Assembly: GCA_038030265.1 (NCBI GenBank)
Contig: CM075939.1
Coordinates: forward strand, 41,583,253 to 41,647,252
DNA: 64,000 nt
DNA from: Corythucha ciliata
Taxonomy: Eukaryota > Arthropoda > Insecta > Hemiptera > Tingidae
Direction of reading: 5' to 3'
Under the pieces are notes generated by a model. It worked only from the letters and a program-made list of their open reading frames with translations, made no database searches and was not told where the DNA came from. The translations under genes were made by a program, and so were the position numbers. Positions 29,961-43,239 of this stretch are shown here, one piece after another; the first letter of the stretch is position 1; every line of letters starts with the position of its first letter.

Positions 29961-32900
29961 GAATAGGTATTTATAGCCAACTGCAGCGTTCTATTCTCCG
30001 TGTCGGGGGAACTGAAAATCGTCGAAACGATCCGTGAACAAATAACCCAAGAATCCTAATTTTTCCATTTTTAAGCTTTTCGGGGCCTCCTAAGATAGTC
30101 GATCACCCCTCTTCACCCCTACATCGGTACACTACTGTTTACACCACTGCTGCATAATATTCTCTTACAAGTCCTCTTGCCAAGAGCGGGAGCGCCCGTA
30201 TAAACGTCGCATTGCAGGAATTCAGACCTCAAAAATTCCGACGTTTGCAATTACAGTTGGGGGGACAACAGAAATTCTGTTTTTAGGAACTGGAAAAAGG
30301 GACTGGACCACAAGCCACCACCCCCAGGGACTAAACCGACCCATGTTGCCGTGTGTCACTATAGGAGCGATTGTGAATAGAACGCACCTGATTATTATAG
30401 CTGAGCTGCTCATTATTATTGTCTGTACAATGGCGTTGTATCCCTCCCGCCCCCTTCCTTCGTAATGCAATAGCGTTGCCGTTCGGCTGACCCCAGTTTA
30501 AAGCGTACGCTTTGCTACCCATGACCTGGATACTATAAATTCTTTTAAAGTAGTTAAAAACAGCCAGGGTGGCGAGGAAATCAAAATTCACAACAGATAA
30601 TCAATCAACAACCCTCCCCCCTCTCAACATTCTAAGAAGAAACAAACACTTTTCTTGGAACTTAAGATCAAACGACCCTTCCCCCTCCTATCATCCTCTT
30701 CCACCGTTTTCACCACACACTCACACAATCCTGTCCATGTCAGTCTTTCAACCTTAAAACACAACCACACTTGTCAGACAAGAAAAACCCTCGTTTCAAC
30801 GCAATATCAGTCTTTCTTCAATCTCTCCTTTCTACCCACCCTTCAAGCTACCCCAATGGTTCCATAACTTCATAGCACCACACACGAACTGACTGCACGG
30901 GGAACGCTGTGTGTCAATGGTTTGGCGGAGAGAGATGGGGGGAGGGGGGGTGAATTGTAAGTTGAAAAAAGAAAACGTGGAATGAGTTTTGTAGTAACAT
31001 CTGGTACGCGTCTATTTCTATCCCCCGTTGCAGGGCTAAAAATCTTGTCTGCACCGAAAGAGAGAAAACGCGAGACGATGGTGATGAAGACAAATTTATT
31101 TTCATTAATATTTGGGAAATCTGGCGCGGGGTTTTCTCTCTCACTCTCTCTCTCTCTCTCTCTCTCTCTTTTATACTGTGATTCTCTGTGTTTGTCAGGA
31201 GGATAAAAAATTAATGCACTTTGCATCGCGTCAGAGACCACACGAATAAAAATGTGCAGAGAGCATCCGGTTTTCCAAGTTAACGCCTCGTGAATCACCA
31301 CTTTGAATGTTTCCAAGGCAACAAACATCTCCGGAGGACCAAAAGAAATCGATCCCTCTTCGGATATTTGTTTATTTTAGAGTGTAATTAAAGTTGATTA
31401 TTTTCATTAAGCAAGAATAATGTCACTTTCAGTCCCCCCCCCCACAGCACTTAACCCTTCTGCCACACCTGTCTTAGCGACCAGTGTAGCGACGACTTGT
31501 TTTGGCATAAATCCAATTCTTTCAGTGAACAAAGAAAAGGGATGAAGTCCAAAAAACTTCGTTGTTGTTCTTTCTTCTCGAGTCTTTTCAGTAGAACTTT
31601 ATATTGAAGGATGACACGATTGTTCAAGTTGTGAATTCGTGCAATATAGATAGGCTTACTAAAAATATGACAAGAAATTGCCAATGGGGAGGATGGGGGG
31701 CATCAATTTTCTATCCTATCTCCCTCCCTCCATAAGCCATAACTTTCCAAGATCGTGCCACTTTCATACTCCCGACAGATTGAAAAGTTTCTGAATTTTA
31801 AGGGAAGCGGAAAGGGGTTGCTTTTAGATATAGCCGTCTAACCCTAAACGGTGGTTCTAATTATATTTTAAGGGAATTTCACGCCGGTTTAACGTCCTCT
31901 CCCTCCTCACTAACCCATTGCTTTCCAAAAGCCTTCAACTTCGCTTGTTATTCCTCCTGAGTGAAGACCTCCTTCATATATGTCCGCGGGGATGGTAGGG
32001 GGAGGTGCTCATCTCTTGAGTCTCACAACTCCTGCGCCTCTATCCATCCCCTACACATCATCACAACACAGAACAGAACGTCTCGAAAATCTTCTTTCAT
32101 GGTCAAGGACCTTTTTTTTTCACTTCTTCATCTTCTCTTCTTTTACTATTATCCACCTCTTTTGATAAAAAAATACGGCGAGACTCTCACGGAAGAAGAA
32201 CAAATGAGGGGGGGGGGGAGAAGAATGAAAAATCCTCACGTGCGAGCTCAATTCATTTCTTCTTCTTTTTCATTAAAGTCAGTTTCCCTTTTCCTATACT
32301 TCAGCCTACTCCCGTATAGAGCATCAAAAGGAGCTACTTTAAACATCATTATGTTAGTCGACGTCGGAGAACGTTTAATGAATACCTTGGGTGAGGGTGG
32401 CGGCGGCGGCAGAGGGGGGGGGGTGGCTTCACAGTGTGTCTGGGGAGGAAGCTTCCCAGCTCACGACATTCCAAACACAACGAAACGTACCGCCGGCTCC
32501 GAGCTAAAATAAATCTTGTTTTTTTTTTCTCTCTCTCTCTCCCTCTCTCTTATAAACTTTAAGGATCGTCCTGTTCTACGTTTTCTTTTTAAAGTAGGCG
32601 GACCGTATCAAACTAAGATCACGGTGGCCTCAAGGTTCAAATAATATCCTTATACGAATAGTAATACAAAAAAAAATGACAAAAAAAATGCATTCATAAT
32701 CGTTGTACAGACGCCTCCTCATGACCGTGGATTCCAAAAAAAGTAAAGGTCTTCGATTATAATTAATCTTCCGTCGAAGGATTCATGTGAAGGTGAAGGG
32801 GGAGGGGGACAGATGAGAATCTATTGTCATTCTTAAAACGTCTTCATCGCGCGAGGGTCGAAACAATGACTGGGGGCACTACTCTATTTAAAACGATGAC

Positions 32901-33790
32901 AATTGCGCTTAACGAGAATACGTACGAACCCCACCACCCACCCACACCGTCACAGCACCAGATCATTGAAGTTTTTATAAGCCACTTTTGCATTATGATT
33001 TGTGCGGTGAGCTTATAATGAGCTCTGTAAGAGAGCAACGCCACTTCGAATTGCGGTCGAAGACAAAACAATGTTCTGTAAAAGATGAATGAGGTTGGGA
33101 GTCAGGAGGAGAAGCGGTTGTGGGGGCGGGGAGCCTCTTCGAGAAAAGAATTATTACACGGTTAGCGAGTTTTCAAATTGAAAATAGAAAAGCTCGCGGG
33201 GTAGAGTTGGTTGGAGGGGAAGGGGAGTTTGTCCCGCCACTTTACGAGGATGTAAAATGTGGTGAATAAAATAACATAGAATTGGACTGAATAGAAAAAC
33301 CTACGGTTTAAATAAAGGGCGTCCCATTTTGCACACGCCAATAATGGGAATGAGGCGGCGCCAACTCCTAATTTTTTTCTTTTTTGTAGCTTAATCAGTG
33401 AAAAAAAAACAAAAACAAAAACAAAAACAAAATACATAAAGAAATAAGGAAAACAATAGCTGGGGCAACGAGAACAAAAAAAAATTAAATTAATAGCGTT
33501 AAAAGTTGATAGCTTAACGTTTCAATCCTGATAATGACTACCAACAGGAAACTGTGCGCACAAATAAAAACATTTAACAGGTTCCCATGTTTTATCTCCT
33601 TTTGAGGATTGAAATTGTTTGAAGTAATTAAACATGTTTATTGTTTTCACGTGCATACCCTGTAAATTCTCGAACAACTCGCGTTTGTTTATAATTAACG
33701 AGGGACAGAAAACGTATATGAATGGGGGTCGGAATATGCGACGTTTTTTTTGGCGGGTATATATACCCACTGAACGTTGAGTGCATAATA
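29960..33790. other. Low-copy stretch
   Basis: Apart from the orphan exon candidate at 30388-30525, it has only simple sequence: (CT)n at 31138-31170, C and G runs at about 31434 and 32208, T-rich and CT-rich stretches at 32110 and 32518. Pyrimidine-rich tracts here give long but meaningless open frames. Confidence 0.45.
30388..30525 (-). CDS. Orphan exon candidate, 46 codons, unassigned
   Basis: Acceptor-like ATAGTATCCAG, donor AATCAG|GTGCGT. Phase 0 throughout, encoding VMGSKAYALNWGQPNGNAIA and later HCTDNNNEQLSYNNQ. An ATG is the second codon. If spliced straight to cyclase exon 1, the frame would end at its TAA, so it is either a 5' exon or UTR of the cyclase, or part of another minus-strand gene. 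No family recognised. Confidence 0.35.
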
Positions 33791-33799
33791 AACAAATCG

Positions 33800-34470
33800 C
33801 GGTTCCAGGCGTTTGACTTATTCAAACCTGAAATTTCGTCAGTTGGGGCTCTTTACACTCTTTTAAAAACTAAATTTCACGGATTTGGCTCATTCAAACC
33901 CCAAATTTCAAAGAGGCTTCCTATTTTCAAAAAACAAAATTTCGTGGGTTCAGTATCACAGGTTTGACCCTGGTTCGAAAAACTAATTTTTTGAATCTAC
34001 CAAGTCCGTGCTTTTGGCTCTTTCGAACCTCAAACTTTGCCACGGGTTTTCACTCTTCCACAACCAAATGTCGGGGAGTTTGCTCCCTCAAAATCGTCGA
34101 ATTTCACAAATAGTTTTGCTATTCCAAACTCTAATTTCGCGTATTTTCATTCTTTCAAAAACCAAATTTTGTGACCTTAGGTCTTTCTAGGATCCGTTTT
34201 ACTGATTTAGCTAGTTTGGCAAACAAACATGCGGCATTTTCAAAAGGCAACATTACGGATCTGGCTCGTTTAAAGAAAAAGTTCATTCTGGATCTCACAA
34301 ATCCGCTGTTTCGCGGAATTTCATTAAAAAAAAACAACAACAAAAACAAGTTTTGCTGATTCGGCTCGTTGAAATTCCAATTTTAAGGTAATTTAGCTCT
34401 TTCAAAAGCATAATTTCGTGAGCTTTGGCTCTTTCAAGCTTCGATTATTCGCTAATCTTTCAAAAACCAA
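33800..34470 (-). repeat. Family D repeats (inverse)
   Basis: Units of AAATTTCGTGGGTTTGGCTC plus TTTCAAAAACC, the reverse complement of the forward D unit. Confidence 0.7.
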
Positions 34471-37400
34471 AAGGCGCAAGAACGGCGGCTAAAACTTTAT
34501 AAAAAACACTATTATGCGCGACTGAATCGATGAGAGCGCTCATTCGTGGTTCAAAAGACGCAATATTCAGGCCAAACTTGAGAATGTAAAAATGTGAAAT
34601 CAGTTAATCTTGAGACAATCATTAATAAGCGCGGCGGATATTATATGTATGTTAAAAACTTTAATTTTCCAATGCGTGCTGCCAATTCATTGAGAAAAAT
34701 CGCTTATTTTGCAGCTAAAATTGAGGAATAAGCTAACTTCTGGCAACAATTGAGACAAATCGCTAATCCTCGCTCGATGGCTCGAATTGAGAAAAAGCGA
34801 TTCATGGAATTCGTGGATGAAATATTGAAAAAAAGGTTAATTCGTGGATAGAAACGACAAACAAACTAATTCTCGGCAAGAATTAAGAATAACGGTGACT
34901 CACGGCTAGAATTGAGAAAACGCTAATACGTCGTGGCTTCTGAAGAAACTTCGACGCTAAAATTGAGAAAAAGCACTAATCCAGAGCTAAAAGTGAAAAA
35001 GATTGCTAATGCGCAATAGGTATATAAAATGTAAAAATGTGAAAGTTGCGGCTAATGTTGAGTCAATAGCTATTTAGCGCGGCTAACTTCAATTTTCAGC
35101 TCAAATTGAAAAAAACGGCTAATTCGCTGCTAAAAAGGTGGGAAATCGCTCATTTGCAGCTAAAATTGAGGAAAACGCAAATTCTTGACCATAATTGAGA
35201 AAAATCGCTAATCCACGAGATAAAAAATTTACTGGTTTATCGCAGTTAGAGCCACGTACAATTAGCGTTTTATCCCAATTGTTGTCGCGAATCAGTACTT
35301 TTCCTCCATTTTTACCACGAATTGGAGCTTTTATCATTTTAGCCGTAAATAATTTCTCAACTTCAGCCACGAATTACAGCGCGTAAATTGGGGTTTTCAC
35401 CATTTTAAGCTGAGAATGAGTGCTTTTTTTTGTCAACTTTAGCCACGAATTACGCTTTTTCTCTATTTGAGCTGCAAATGATCGCATGTCTCAAGTTTTC
35501 CTTGCCAGGGGAGTCATAGCCGCGAATTACTTCTGAACTTTAGGCGAGAATCACCGCTTTTACTCAATTTCAGCCGTGAATTCACGATTTCTCTCTTTCT
35601 GATCCACGAATTAGCGTTTTTATCCATTTTTCCTGCAAGTGAGCGCTTAATTGCCGTTTTTTCTCAACTTTAGCAGCGAATTATTATCCTAGTTTCAGCC
35701 GCGAAGTATCTACCAATTTTACTCAATTTTAGCCCAGGGGAATCAGCGACTTTTCTCAAATTGATTTTTCAATTCTTTTTAGCCGCGAATGAGTGCTTTT
35801 TGACAACAATAGCCGAATTTACGCATCATTTATTCCATTTCAGCTGTTGAATTAGCTCAAACTATCCGCGAATTGTGATATATTATAAATTTTAGTCGTG
35901 AATTAGCGCCTTACACAATTTTAGCCGCGACGAACCTGCTGAGCGATTCATCGCTGCTTTTTCTCAATTTTACCGCCACGAATTAGCGAATTTTCTCAAT
36001 TACATGGCGGTGATTTTGACCTTTTCTGAATTTTCAGTCGCGTGATTTTGTCGCTTTTGCTACTAATTTAGCACTTTTCCACTAAATCAGCCGCGAATAA
36101 TAGCAGTTTTACAAACTTTTGGCCACGTACTTGCCCCTGGATTATAGCACACTTTCTCAAATTTAGCCTCGAATTAATGGCCAAAAGAAACTTATGGTTA
36201 GCGCATTTTCTCTATTTTAGTGGCGAAGTTGCCTTCAGATACCCTGTCGTGCCTGTGGCCTTAAGAATTTTTGTATTTTCCTTAATTCTATAGGGGCAAA
36301 TAAGCTCTTTTGCCTAATACTATCCTCGAATTAACGCTTAAAAACCAAAAATTTTAGTTGGTAGTGAAAGTCAGTCACGAAGTTGACTCGAGAAATCATA
36401 AATTGGAGTTTTTTCGCATTTTTAGCAAGAATTTGCGTTTTTCTCTGTTTTAGCCGCCGATTAGCATTTTCCCTTAATTTTAGTCCCGAAGTATCATTTT
36501 CCCCGATTTTAGCCGGAAATCATTGTTTTTCTTAATTCTAGCCGCGAATTAGCGTTTTTCCTGATTGTATCAGCGAATTGGCATTTCCTTAATTTTAGCC
36601 GTGAACTAGTTATCTTTGACAATTTGAGCTGTTTTTTTGCGTTTTTCTACACTTTATCCACTAACTGGCAATTTTTATTAATTTAGCCGCAAATAAACCG
36701 TTTTTCTGAACATTAGCCGCTAAACAACCTTTTCAAACCAAAAATGTTAGTTAGTAGCAAAGCTTAGTCACTCGTTTTTCTGTTTATTGGGTTTTTTTCA
36801 ATATTAGCCGAGCCTACTGAGAGATTCATCGCTGCTTTTTCTCAATGTTGTAGCCGCGAATTAGGATTTTTCCCAATTTTAGCCACGAATGATCGATTTT
36901 TCTCTTTATTAGCCGTGAATTAACGTTATTCTGAATTTTATCTGCGAATTAGCGTTTTCCTTAATTTTAGCCGTGAATATAGTAGTGATTTTTGTCGATT
37001 TTAGCTGTTCATTAGCGTTTTTTGTACTGTATCCGCTAATTAGCAATTTTTCTCGATTTAAGCCATGAATTAGCGTCTTTCTCTGTTTTAGCCACCGATT
37101 AGCACTTTCCCTCAATTTTAGCAGCGAATATATATATATATTACCAGATGTATATTATATTTAGGTCTTGTCTGCTGTATATATTATTTTGCCGGCTGAT
37201 CGATTCATCTCTTCTTTCTCTCAATTTCATAGCCACGAATTAGCCATTTTTCTACATTTTAGGCGTGAATTAGCGTTTCTCCTAATTTCAGCCGAGAACT
37301 AGTAATTTTTTTTCTACACCTTATCCGCGAATTAGCCCTTTTTCTTGGCGATTTTTTCTCCATTTCAGCCACGAATTAGCGCTTTTCCCCAATCTGAGGC

Positions 37401-37490
37401 CACCTCTAAAGTAGAGATTGTCCTAGGGACAATCTAAATAATCAGGGGACAATCTAAAATAGTTTCTAGGGTGAATTGGCGTTTTTCTCC
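34470..37490. repeat. Family A array, 3 kb, with orientation switch near 35230
   Basis: 34470-35220 is inverse (CTAAAATTGAGAAAA), 35230-37490 is forward (CTCAATTTTAGCCGCGAATT). About 100 diverged units. A short local duplication at 36330-36860 (GAGATTCATCGCTGCTTTTT also at 35945) shows recent rearrangement. Confidence 0.85.
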
Positions 37491-40400
37491 ATATCACCTC
37501 TCGCCATACTCCTAGCCAAGCTGGGGGATGGCAATGCGGTTTTCTGTGATTTGTGGGGGAAGGGGTGGCTCCCATAGGTGTTGGTCGGTCCTTTTCAAGA
37601 GTTCTGCTACACCTTAACACCTTAATGGAACCGTTTCGGCGCCACTGCCTATAGCAGAATAATGACGGTGCGGTGCGAGGGGTGAGCCTGACCCCTTGAG
37701 GTGACGAAGACGCAAACTGTCTCTGAAAGATTCATCAGATATTCAAGAAACACATCCTCTCAGTTCAAAGCATTTGATAAACTGCGGCCCATATACCTCA
37801 CCCATATAGCACTCATGACTTTCACGTGTTCCCCATACAATCTTCCTGCACCTCCTTTCTTATCGCACTTAATATTCTTTGACACTCGTCACCTAACTTA
37901 TTCATGTTTCGAAACGAAGTTGGGATATTATGATGTGTGCCAGATAATAATCGGGCGTCTTCCGGTCGAGGAAGACCCTCCCCGCCCCTCACCATCCACA
38001 GTTACCCACGACTCCCACGAGTCTACAATGTTGCTGCAATGCGACCCAAGAGACAAAACACGAACATTGCCCGATTAAAATGAATACAGTCATTAGCCCC
38101 CATTGCACAAGTGGGCTAAAAATCAAGTGTTAACCCCCAAGAGGTTCTATACTACAGCGGGGTGACACCAGTTCACTCGTATAATAATCGTTATTCCTTG
38201 GGACCTACCACATCCCCACCGTTCCACGCACGCACGTCAATTTAAACCGATAAAAAAAAAACCTGCCAAACTATGAGCGTAATTAACTACCTTCATTCAA
38301 TTTGTATAATGTGAATGCCCTCCCAACCCCTCCCACCAACTCCAAACGCTACCGAAGCAAAGATAAATGGAACTGAGCTATCCTATGAAAAAAAAAATTT
38401 AAATACTAAAAATACCGGTTTTTTGTGCAGAAGCGAGACACGAAATAAAAAAAAAAATGTTTGAATAATGTTCTAAGAAACGAAAACAAGGTCGAGATAA
38501 AGTTTGATGGACTCACCAGTTCGATATGACAATTTCCAAGTTCTCCTCCATTGCTTGGCTCGCGGGCACGTGACTCTCAAGACATTCCTGACAATCAAAG
38601 ATGGAGAAAAATAAAATAAATTTTAAAAATGAATAAGTTGTATCTGCGAATATTAAAAAAATTATTGGGCATAAATGATGAAAGAACAATTTTTTTTTAA
38701 TCTTTAATACAAACGCATCCGGGTTTCCTTACGTATTTTTCCTACCGTTTTTTTTTCATTTCCAGTCCCTAGTTGCCACACAAGTTGTATAAAAACATCA
38801 AATTGAAAACTTAGGATTTTATTTTTAATGCATCCCCCCCCCCTTTCTTCACTCCTTGATCCCTCTAGACGTTTTTACGGTTCATTTATGACGGTACATT
38901 ATTCCGTTCACTTCGTGACAGGCGGAAACTGTGAGGGGGACAAGCAAAAATTGTGTTCGTCAGGGTAAATGCGAGCTTTAATAATCTGCGTTTTTGCTGT
39001 TGTTGCCAGATAAAAAAAAAATAAAGATGCGAGGTCATACTTAGCGAATCGATAAACCTTCTTTTTCGTATAGAGCAACACCCGTGGCCTGGTAAACACA
39101 GTTTGGAGTTATTAGCATGACATCGTAGTAAGGTGATTCACTTTTGTACTGGGCGGTGTAATTAAGAAGGAAACGTTTCGTCGTTGGGTGAGGGGGGGGA
39201 GTTAATGCAATAAAATTGTTTAAAAACAATGGGAGACCTGGGATTCTTCTACTTAGTCTGTTGGCGATTATAGTGCCGTTAATATCACCTTGGGAAAGGT
39301 CATCAACGTAAATTAAAGGGTGCCAGGTGTTGAACTTCACTTTTTTTTCTTTGCTCTACAGTGAGTTCATTTGCTCCACACCACCATGCCTTTTTTTCTA
39401 GCCCTCGGCCGTAATTTTATTTAATTATTTAATAGTCCCTACCGTGAGATTCCTATTCCAATACCTGCCCCCCCCTCTCCATCGCTTCGCCTTAACGACG
39501 GTGTCGATTTTCATACAAAATGCAACTCACGGAGCTTCGCAGTGTGATACCATCACGTTCTGTAAAAGCGCTCCCCCCTCCCCTTCACACCTTAATAATA
39601 TCAGTTACGTCATATTTATTTTCCGTTCTTGTAAATTATTGCCCCGTCCACCTCACCAACAACGCGTTCGCTATCATCATTTCTTTCATAATTATTCTGA
39701 AGACGCCCCATAATAAAACACTCTTCCAATAATAAACCTGAATAAAAAAAAACAACAACAAAAAACTCGGAATTCTCGCGAATAAAGCCTCTCGCTGATC
39801 ATTACAATGAAGCCGGGGACCCCTCGATGTAGATGTGATGATTGTGGCAACCCCCCCCCCCCCCAAAGCGCAAGTAATGGACGGAAGTATACACCGCGAG
39901 CTCTTGACCGGAAGATTGGGGCTCATTCTGAATGTGAGGGTCAATACATTTCACCTAGCGGACTTATTGCTTTTTAAAAAAACAAAAAGTTAAGTATAGA
40001 ATTAATTTCATTAATAAAGCAGGAGGGGCTGACTGAAAAGGCGTTATTACGCAAGCTTTTAGACTTGAATTAAATAGCCCCCTCGGGGGTTAATTCAACC
40101 AAACCGCTGAAGTGCCTTTTTTTTCTGTTTCAAACTTATTAAATTCAAGGACATGACATCGAACTCTTTCCAATTTGCACAAATTTCGCGTTTGAATTTA
40201 TTTTTTATCTTTAATGAGAAGCTTTCCGCGAAGGAAGAAAAACAAAAGAAAGGAAGGCATCCCTGTATGTAAGGAACAAGGAGAGTTAAACGTTTCGTAA
40301 TTTGTTCAGTTTACAAATATGTTGTTTTTTATCTTTCAGAAGAAAAATTACTTTACAAAGTGCAAGCCTTTCAAATTCAATGCGCCGAACAGTTCAAATA

Positions 40401-41100
40401 GCGCATCGAATGGAGACCGGGTGGGTATGAGGAGCGGCATAGATTTTTTATTTTTTTTCAAAGGCGTGCTGCGTGAACTTCCACGGAAGAAACAAAAGGG
40501 GTGAGGTTGACACGCAAAAATAAAGTTTAGAAGGTAGATGGTGGTAAACAGCACTTCGTAGTTGGCTCAAACTTGTCGTAACCTGAGCACGCTACGCTAT
40601 AGAGGCTGTATAGTACAACAGTGCACACAGTTCAGCCGTATGAAAGGGTTATGAGGGGGGAGGGGCTGGCGCCATTCAGTAGGGAGTAGCGTAAACAGGG
40701 AAACCATCCCGGGGACCACCTTCCGGAAAAATGAGGATTTTTAGGTTCTATGTTCATGTATGTAGGTATACGTGAAAAAAGGAGTTTTGGTTTTTGGTCT
40801 ACATTTTGGCAGCGATTTGGCTCCCTTCGACGATTTGCACATCTATCCGACAAGGAGAATAGAACGTTGCGGATCATCTGCCAAAATTATGGGCCGAATA
40901 TTCAACTCAGCCCATGAAATTCGCTATTTTGAAGGCTCTAATTCGGGCCTTCTGGAGGTAACTTCGTGACTTAAAATAGAGAAAACAGGCCAATTCCCAG
41001 TCCCAGTTCTATAGGTCTTTGAGCGGATAAAATTGAAAAGGCGCACTAAATTATGACGTTCTCGGGGCAAGCCCGCGCTGCTAAAATCAAGAACAACCAC
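37490..41100. other. Low-copy stretch
   Basis: It contains the orphan exon candidate at 38517-38587. The rest includes A, T, C and G runs (about 38827, 39850, 40658). The plus-strand 125-codon frame at 37701-38078 lacks domains and splice support. No complete gene seen. Confidence 0.45.
38517..38587 (-). CDS. Orphan exon candidate with strong splice sites, 71 nt
   Basis: The acceptor has a long pyrimidine tract (TTTATTTTTCTCCATC, then TTTGATTGTCAG) and the donor is ACTG|GTGAGT. In frame 1 it encodes ECLESHVPASQAMEENLEIV then ISN, ending phase 2. This frame joins in phase with the exon candidate at 63255-63372. It cannot join the 30388-30525 candidate directly. Protein family unknown; it could also be a 5' UTR exon of the cyclase. 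Confidence 0.5.
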
Positions 41101-41222
41101 TAGATGGATATATTGAATAAATCTGTCGCCGGTATTTTAATTAATAAATTAATTAGACTGATATTATCCGGACGACGATGGAAGGGCATAGCCCAACACG
41201 ATTCGAGTTTCGAGAAAAAATG

Positions 41223-41295
41223 GCTCCCCGGCGGGATTTGAACCCGCAACCTCTGGATTACCAGTCCAGCACGCTGCCATTTGCGCCACGGAGAC
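41223..41295 (-). tRNA. tRNA-like gene, anticodon GGT as read (pseudo-tRNA or SINE head)
   Basis: Cloverleaf: acceptor GTCTCCG/CGGGGAG with a 1-72 mismatch, D-arm GCGC/GCGT, anticodon arm CTGGA-CTGGTAA-TCCAG, T-arm GCGGG-TTCAAAT-CCCGC, then TTTTTT downstream. Anticodon GGT would read Thr ACC, but animal Thr tRNAs normally use AGT, so it is probably a SINE head rather than a working tRNA. Confidence 0.5.
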
Positions 41296-41569
41296 GCCTA
41301 TGGGAGTCGTACTCCGAGGGATAAGCTAAGCCGAACCCCACCCAGGTCCATTGTTTCTCGAAACTCTAGGCGCTTCTCCTGATCGGTAAACCACGCCGAA
41401 TTTTATCTTATCTAGATGTTGTTAGATGGATATATTGAATAAATCTGTCGCCGGTATTTTAATTAATAAATTAATTAGACTGATATTATCCGGACGACGA
41501 TGGAAGGGCATAGCCCAACACGATTCGGGTTCGGCTTAGCTTATCCCTCGGAGTACGACTCCCATAGGC

Positions 41570-41642
41570 GTCTCCGTGGCGCAAATGGCAGCGTGCTGGA
41601 CTGGTAATCCAGAGGTTGCGGGTTCAAATCCCGCCGGGGAGC
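41570..41642 (+). tRNA. tRNA-like gene, inverted twin of the copy at 41223-41295
   Basis: The same 73-nt cloverleaf on the plus strand, followed by CATTTTTTCTCG, a Pol III terminator. Internal A and B boxes (TGGCGCAAATGG and GGTTCAAATCC) are intact. Identical sequence in both copies suggests a recent inversion or duplication, or gene conversion. Confidence 0.5.
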
Positions 41643-41749
41643 CATTTTTTCTCGAAACTCGAATCGTGTTGGGCTATGCCCTTCCATCGTCGTCCGGATA
41701 ATATCAGTCTAATTAATTTATTAACAACCACTAATTTAAGGTTAACCAA

Positions 41750-42930
41750 CCGCAAAGAAGTGCTGCTCTACAATTGAACACACACACACACAAAAACCCC
41801 TAATTCGGAGAGAAATTGAGAAAAATGGAAAATTCACATCTGACATTGCGGAAAAATTGCCCGTTGGCGTGAGAAGGAAGATAAACGGCGCTAATTCGCG
41901 GCTAAATTTGCGAAAAACGCTAATTCACGGCAGAAAATTAGAAGAATCGCCGATTAAATCGCCGCTAGAATTAAGAAAAATCACTAAAGCACGAAAAACA
42001 ATTGAAGAAAAAAACGCCGATTAGCGGCTGAATTGGAGAGAAAGCTATAATACATACCCGTCGCAGCTAATCGGCGGTTTTTCTAACTTTTAGCAGTGAA
42101 TTTTTTATTTGTAGCCGCGAATCAACGTTATTTCTACACTTTATCCAAGAATCAGCGTTTTTTCTTCATTTCAGACGCTAATTAATTAGCGATTCTTTCG
42201 ATTTTGGCCGCGAATCATTTTTTTCCTAATTATAGCCGCTATTCAACGCTTTTCCTCAATTTCGTTCGCGACCTACCTATTTATCGTAAGTTTAGCAGCG
42301 ATTTTTCTCCTTTTCAGCCGTTTACTTCCACGTTCCGTGATAAACATTGTTTCGTTTTGCCTATTTTAGCTGCGATTTTATTGCACAAAATAGCCCTAAA
42401 TAAGTGTTTTTCCTTAATCAGCCGTACAATGGCCTTATACACCGCGAATAAACGATTTTTACTAGAAAACGCTCATGTTCAGCTCAAATTGACGAAAAGT
42501 GCGCTAATTCGCTGCACAAAAAGGAAAATGTTGCTACTTCGCTGTTAAAATTGAGAAAAAGGAACTAATTAACGAATTAAATAGAAGAAAAGCACAAATT
42601 CGCGGATAAAGTTTAGTAGACGCTCTCATTCGCGGATAAAATTGAAAAATTCTAATTCGTGGCAAATGTGGCAAAATTCATAGCTTTAGGTGGAAAAACC
42701 TGCTAATTCGCGGTTCAAATTGATAAAAACGTTACTCGCGGCCAAAATTGAGAAAAGCGCTAGTTTACGAGTGAAATTGAAAAAAAACCCTCTTATTCGC
42801 GGCTAAAATTGAATAAATGGACGCAACTATTGTGGTCGAAATTGAGCATAATCGCTAATACGCGGATTGGGTGTAGGGCGTAAAAATAGCGCTGATTCGT
42901 GGTTAAAACATGGAAAAAAACATTATTTAA
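41750..42930. repeat. Family A array with two orientation switches
   Basis: 41750-42060 inverse, 42060-42440 forward, 42440-42930 inverse. Switches occur over less than 60 bp, for example CGGCTGAATTGG to CGGTTTTTCTAAC around 42030-42080. Confidence 0.75.
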
Positions 42931-43239
42931 CGCACAATAAAAAATATGTGTAAAGAGCGTCGCCAGGAGACATAATTGTGCCACATGAAGGGGCTGGCCG
43001 TACAAATGGCGGCACCGGAGGTGGGACACTCGTTTTAATTGTCGGATTTCCTCAAGGTACGCGGATTTAAATTTTTGCCATATTTGTCAAAACTTTCGGG
43101 GGCTTTGAGGGCCATATTTTCCGTTCCCAGCCATACGGCTGAGGATGAGGGACGGATGAGGGGTCATCAGCAACGAAAATGGAAAGTTTTTGCCTGGTTG
43201 TTGCTCTTGGACGATTTTTCTCGACTCAAATCGCCTGAA

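Larger units (their letters stand above)
41141..41724. mobile_element. Inverted pair of tRNA-headed SINE-like units
   Basis: The arms 41141-41338 and 41527-41724 are near-identical reverse complements (about 198 bp), each with a tRNA-like body. In addition a 110-bp direct repeat (AGATGGATATATTGAATAAA... to ...CAACACGATTCG) occurs at 41101-41210 and 41422-41531. No reverse transcriptase is present. Confidence 0.8.

Noticed and set aside
31961..32512. 183-codon plus-strand frame
   Set aside because: Dominated by Ser/Phe/Gly runs from CT-, TTC- and GGC-rich simple sequence; no domain and no splice sites.
37701..38078. 125-codon plus-strand frame
   Set aside because: No recognisable domain, no coding-like periodicity by eye, no donor or acceptor of quality; likely chance in a pyrimidine-rich stretch.
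39041..39340. 99-codon minus-strand frame with an acceptor-like site (ACACCGCCCAG)
   Set aside because: No acceptable donor, ends in a stop without phase-compatible neighbours, and is not compatible with the 38517 exon.
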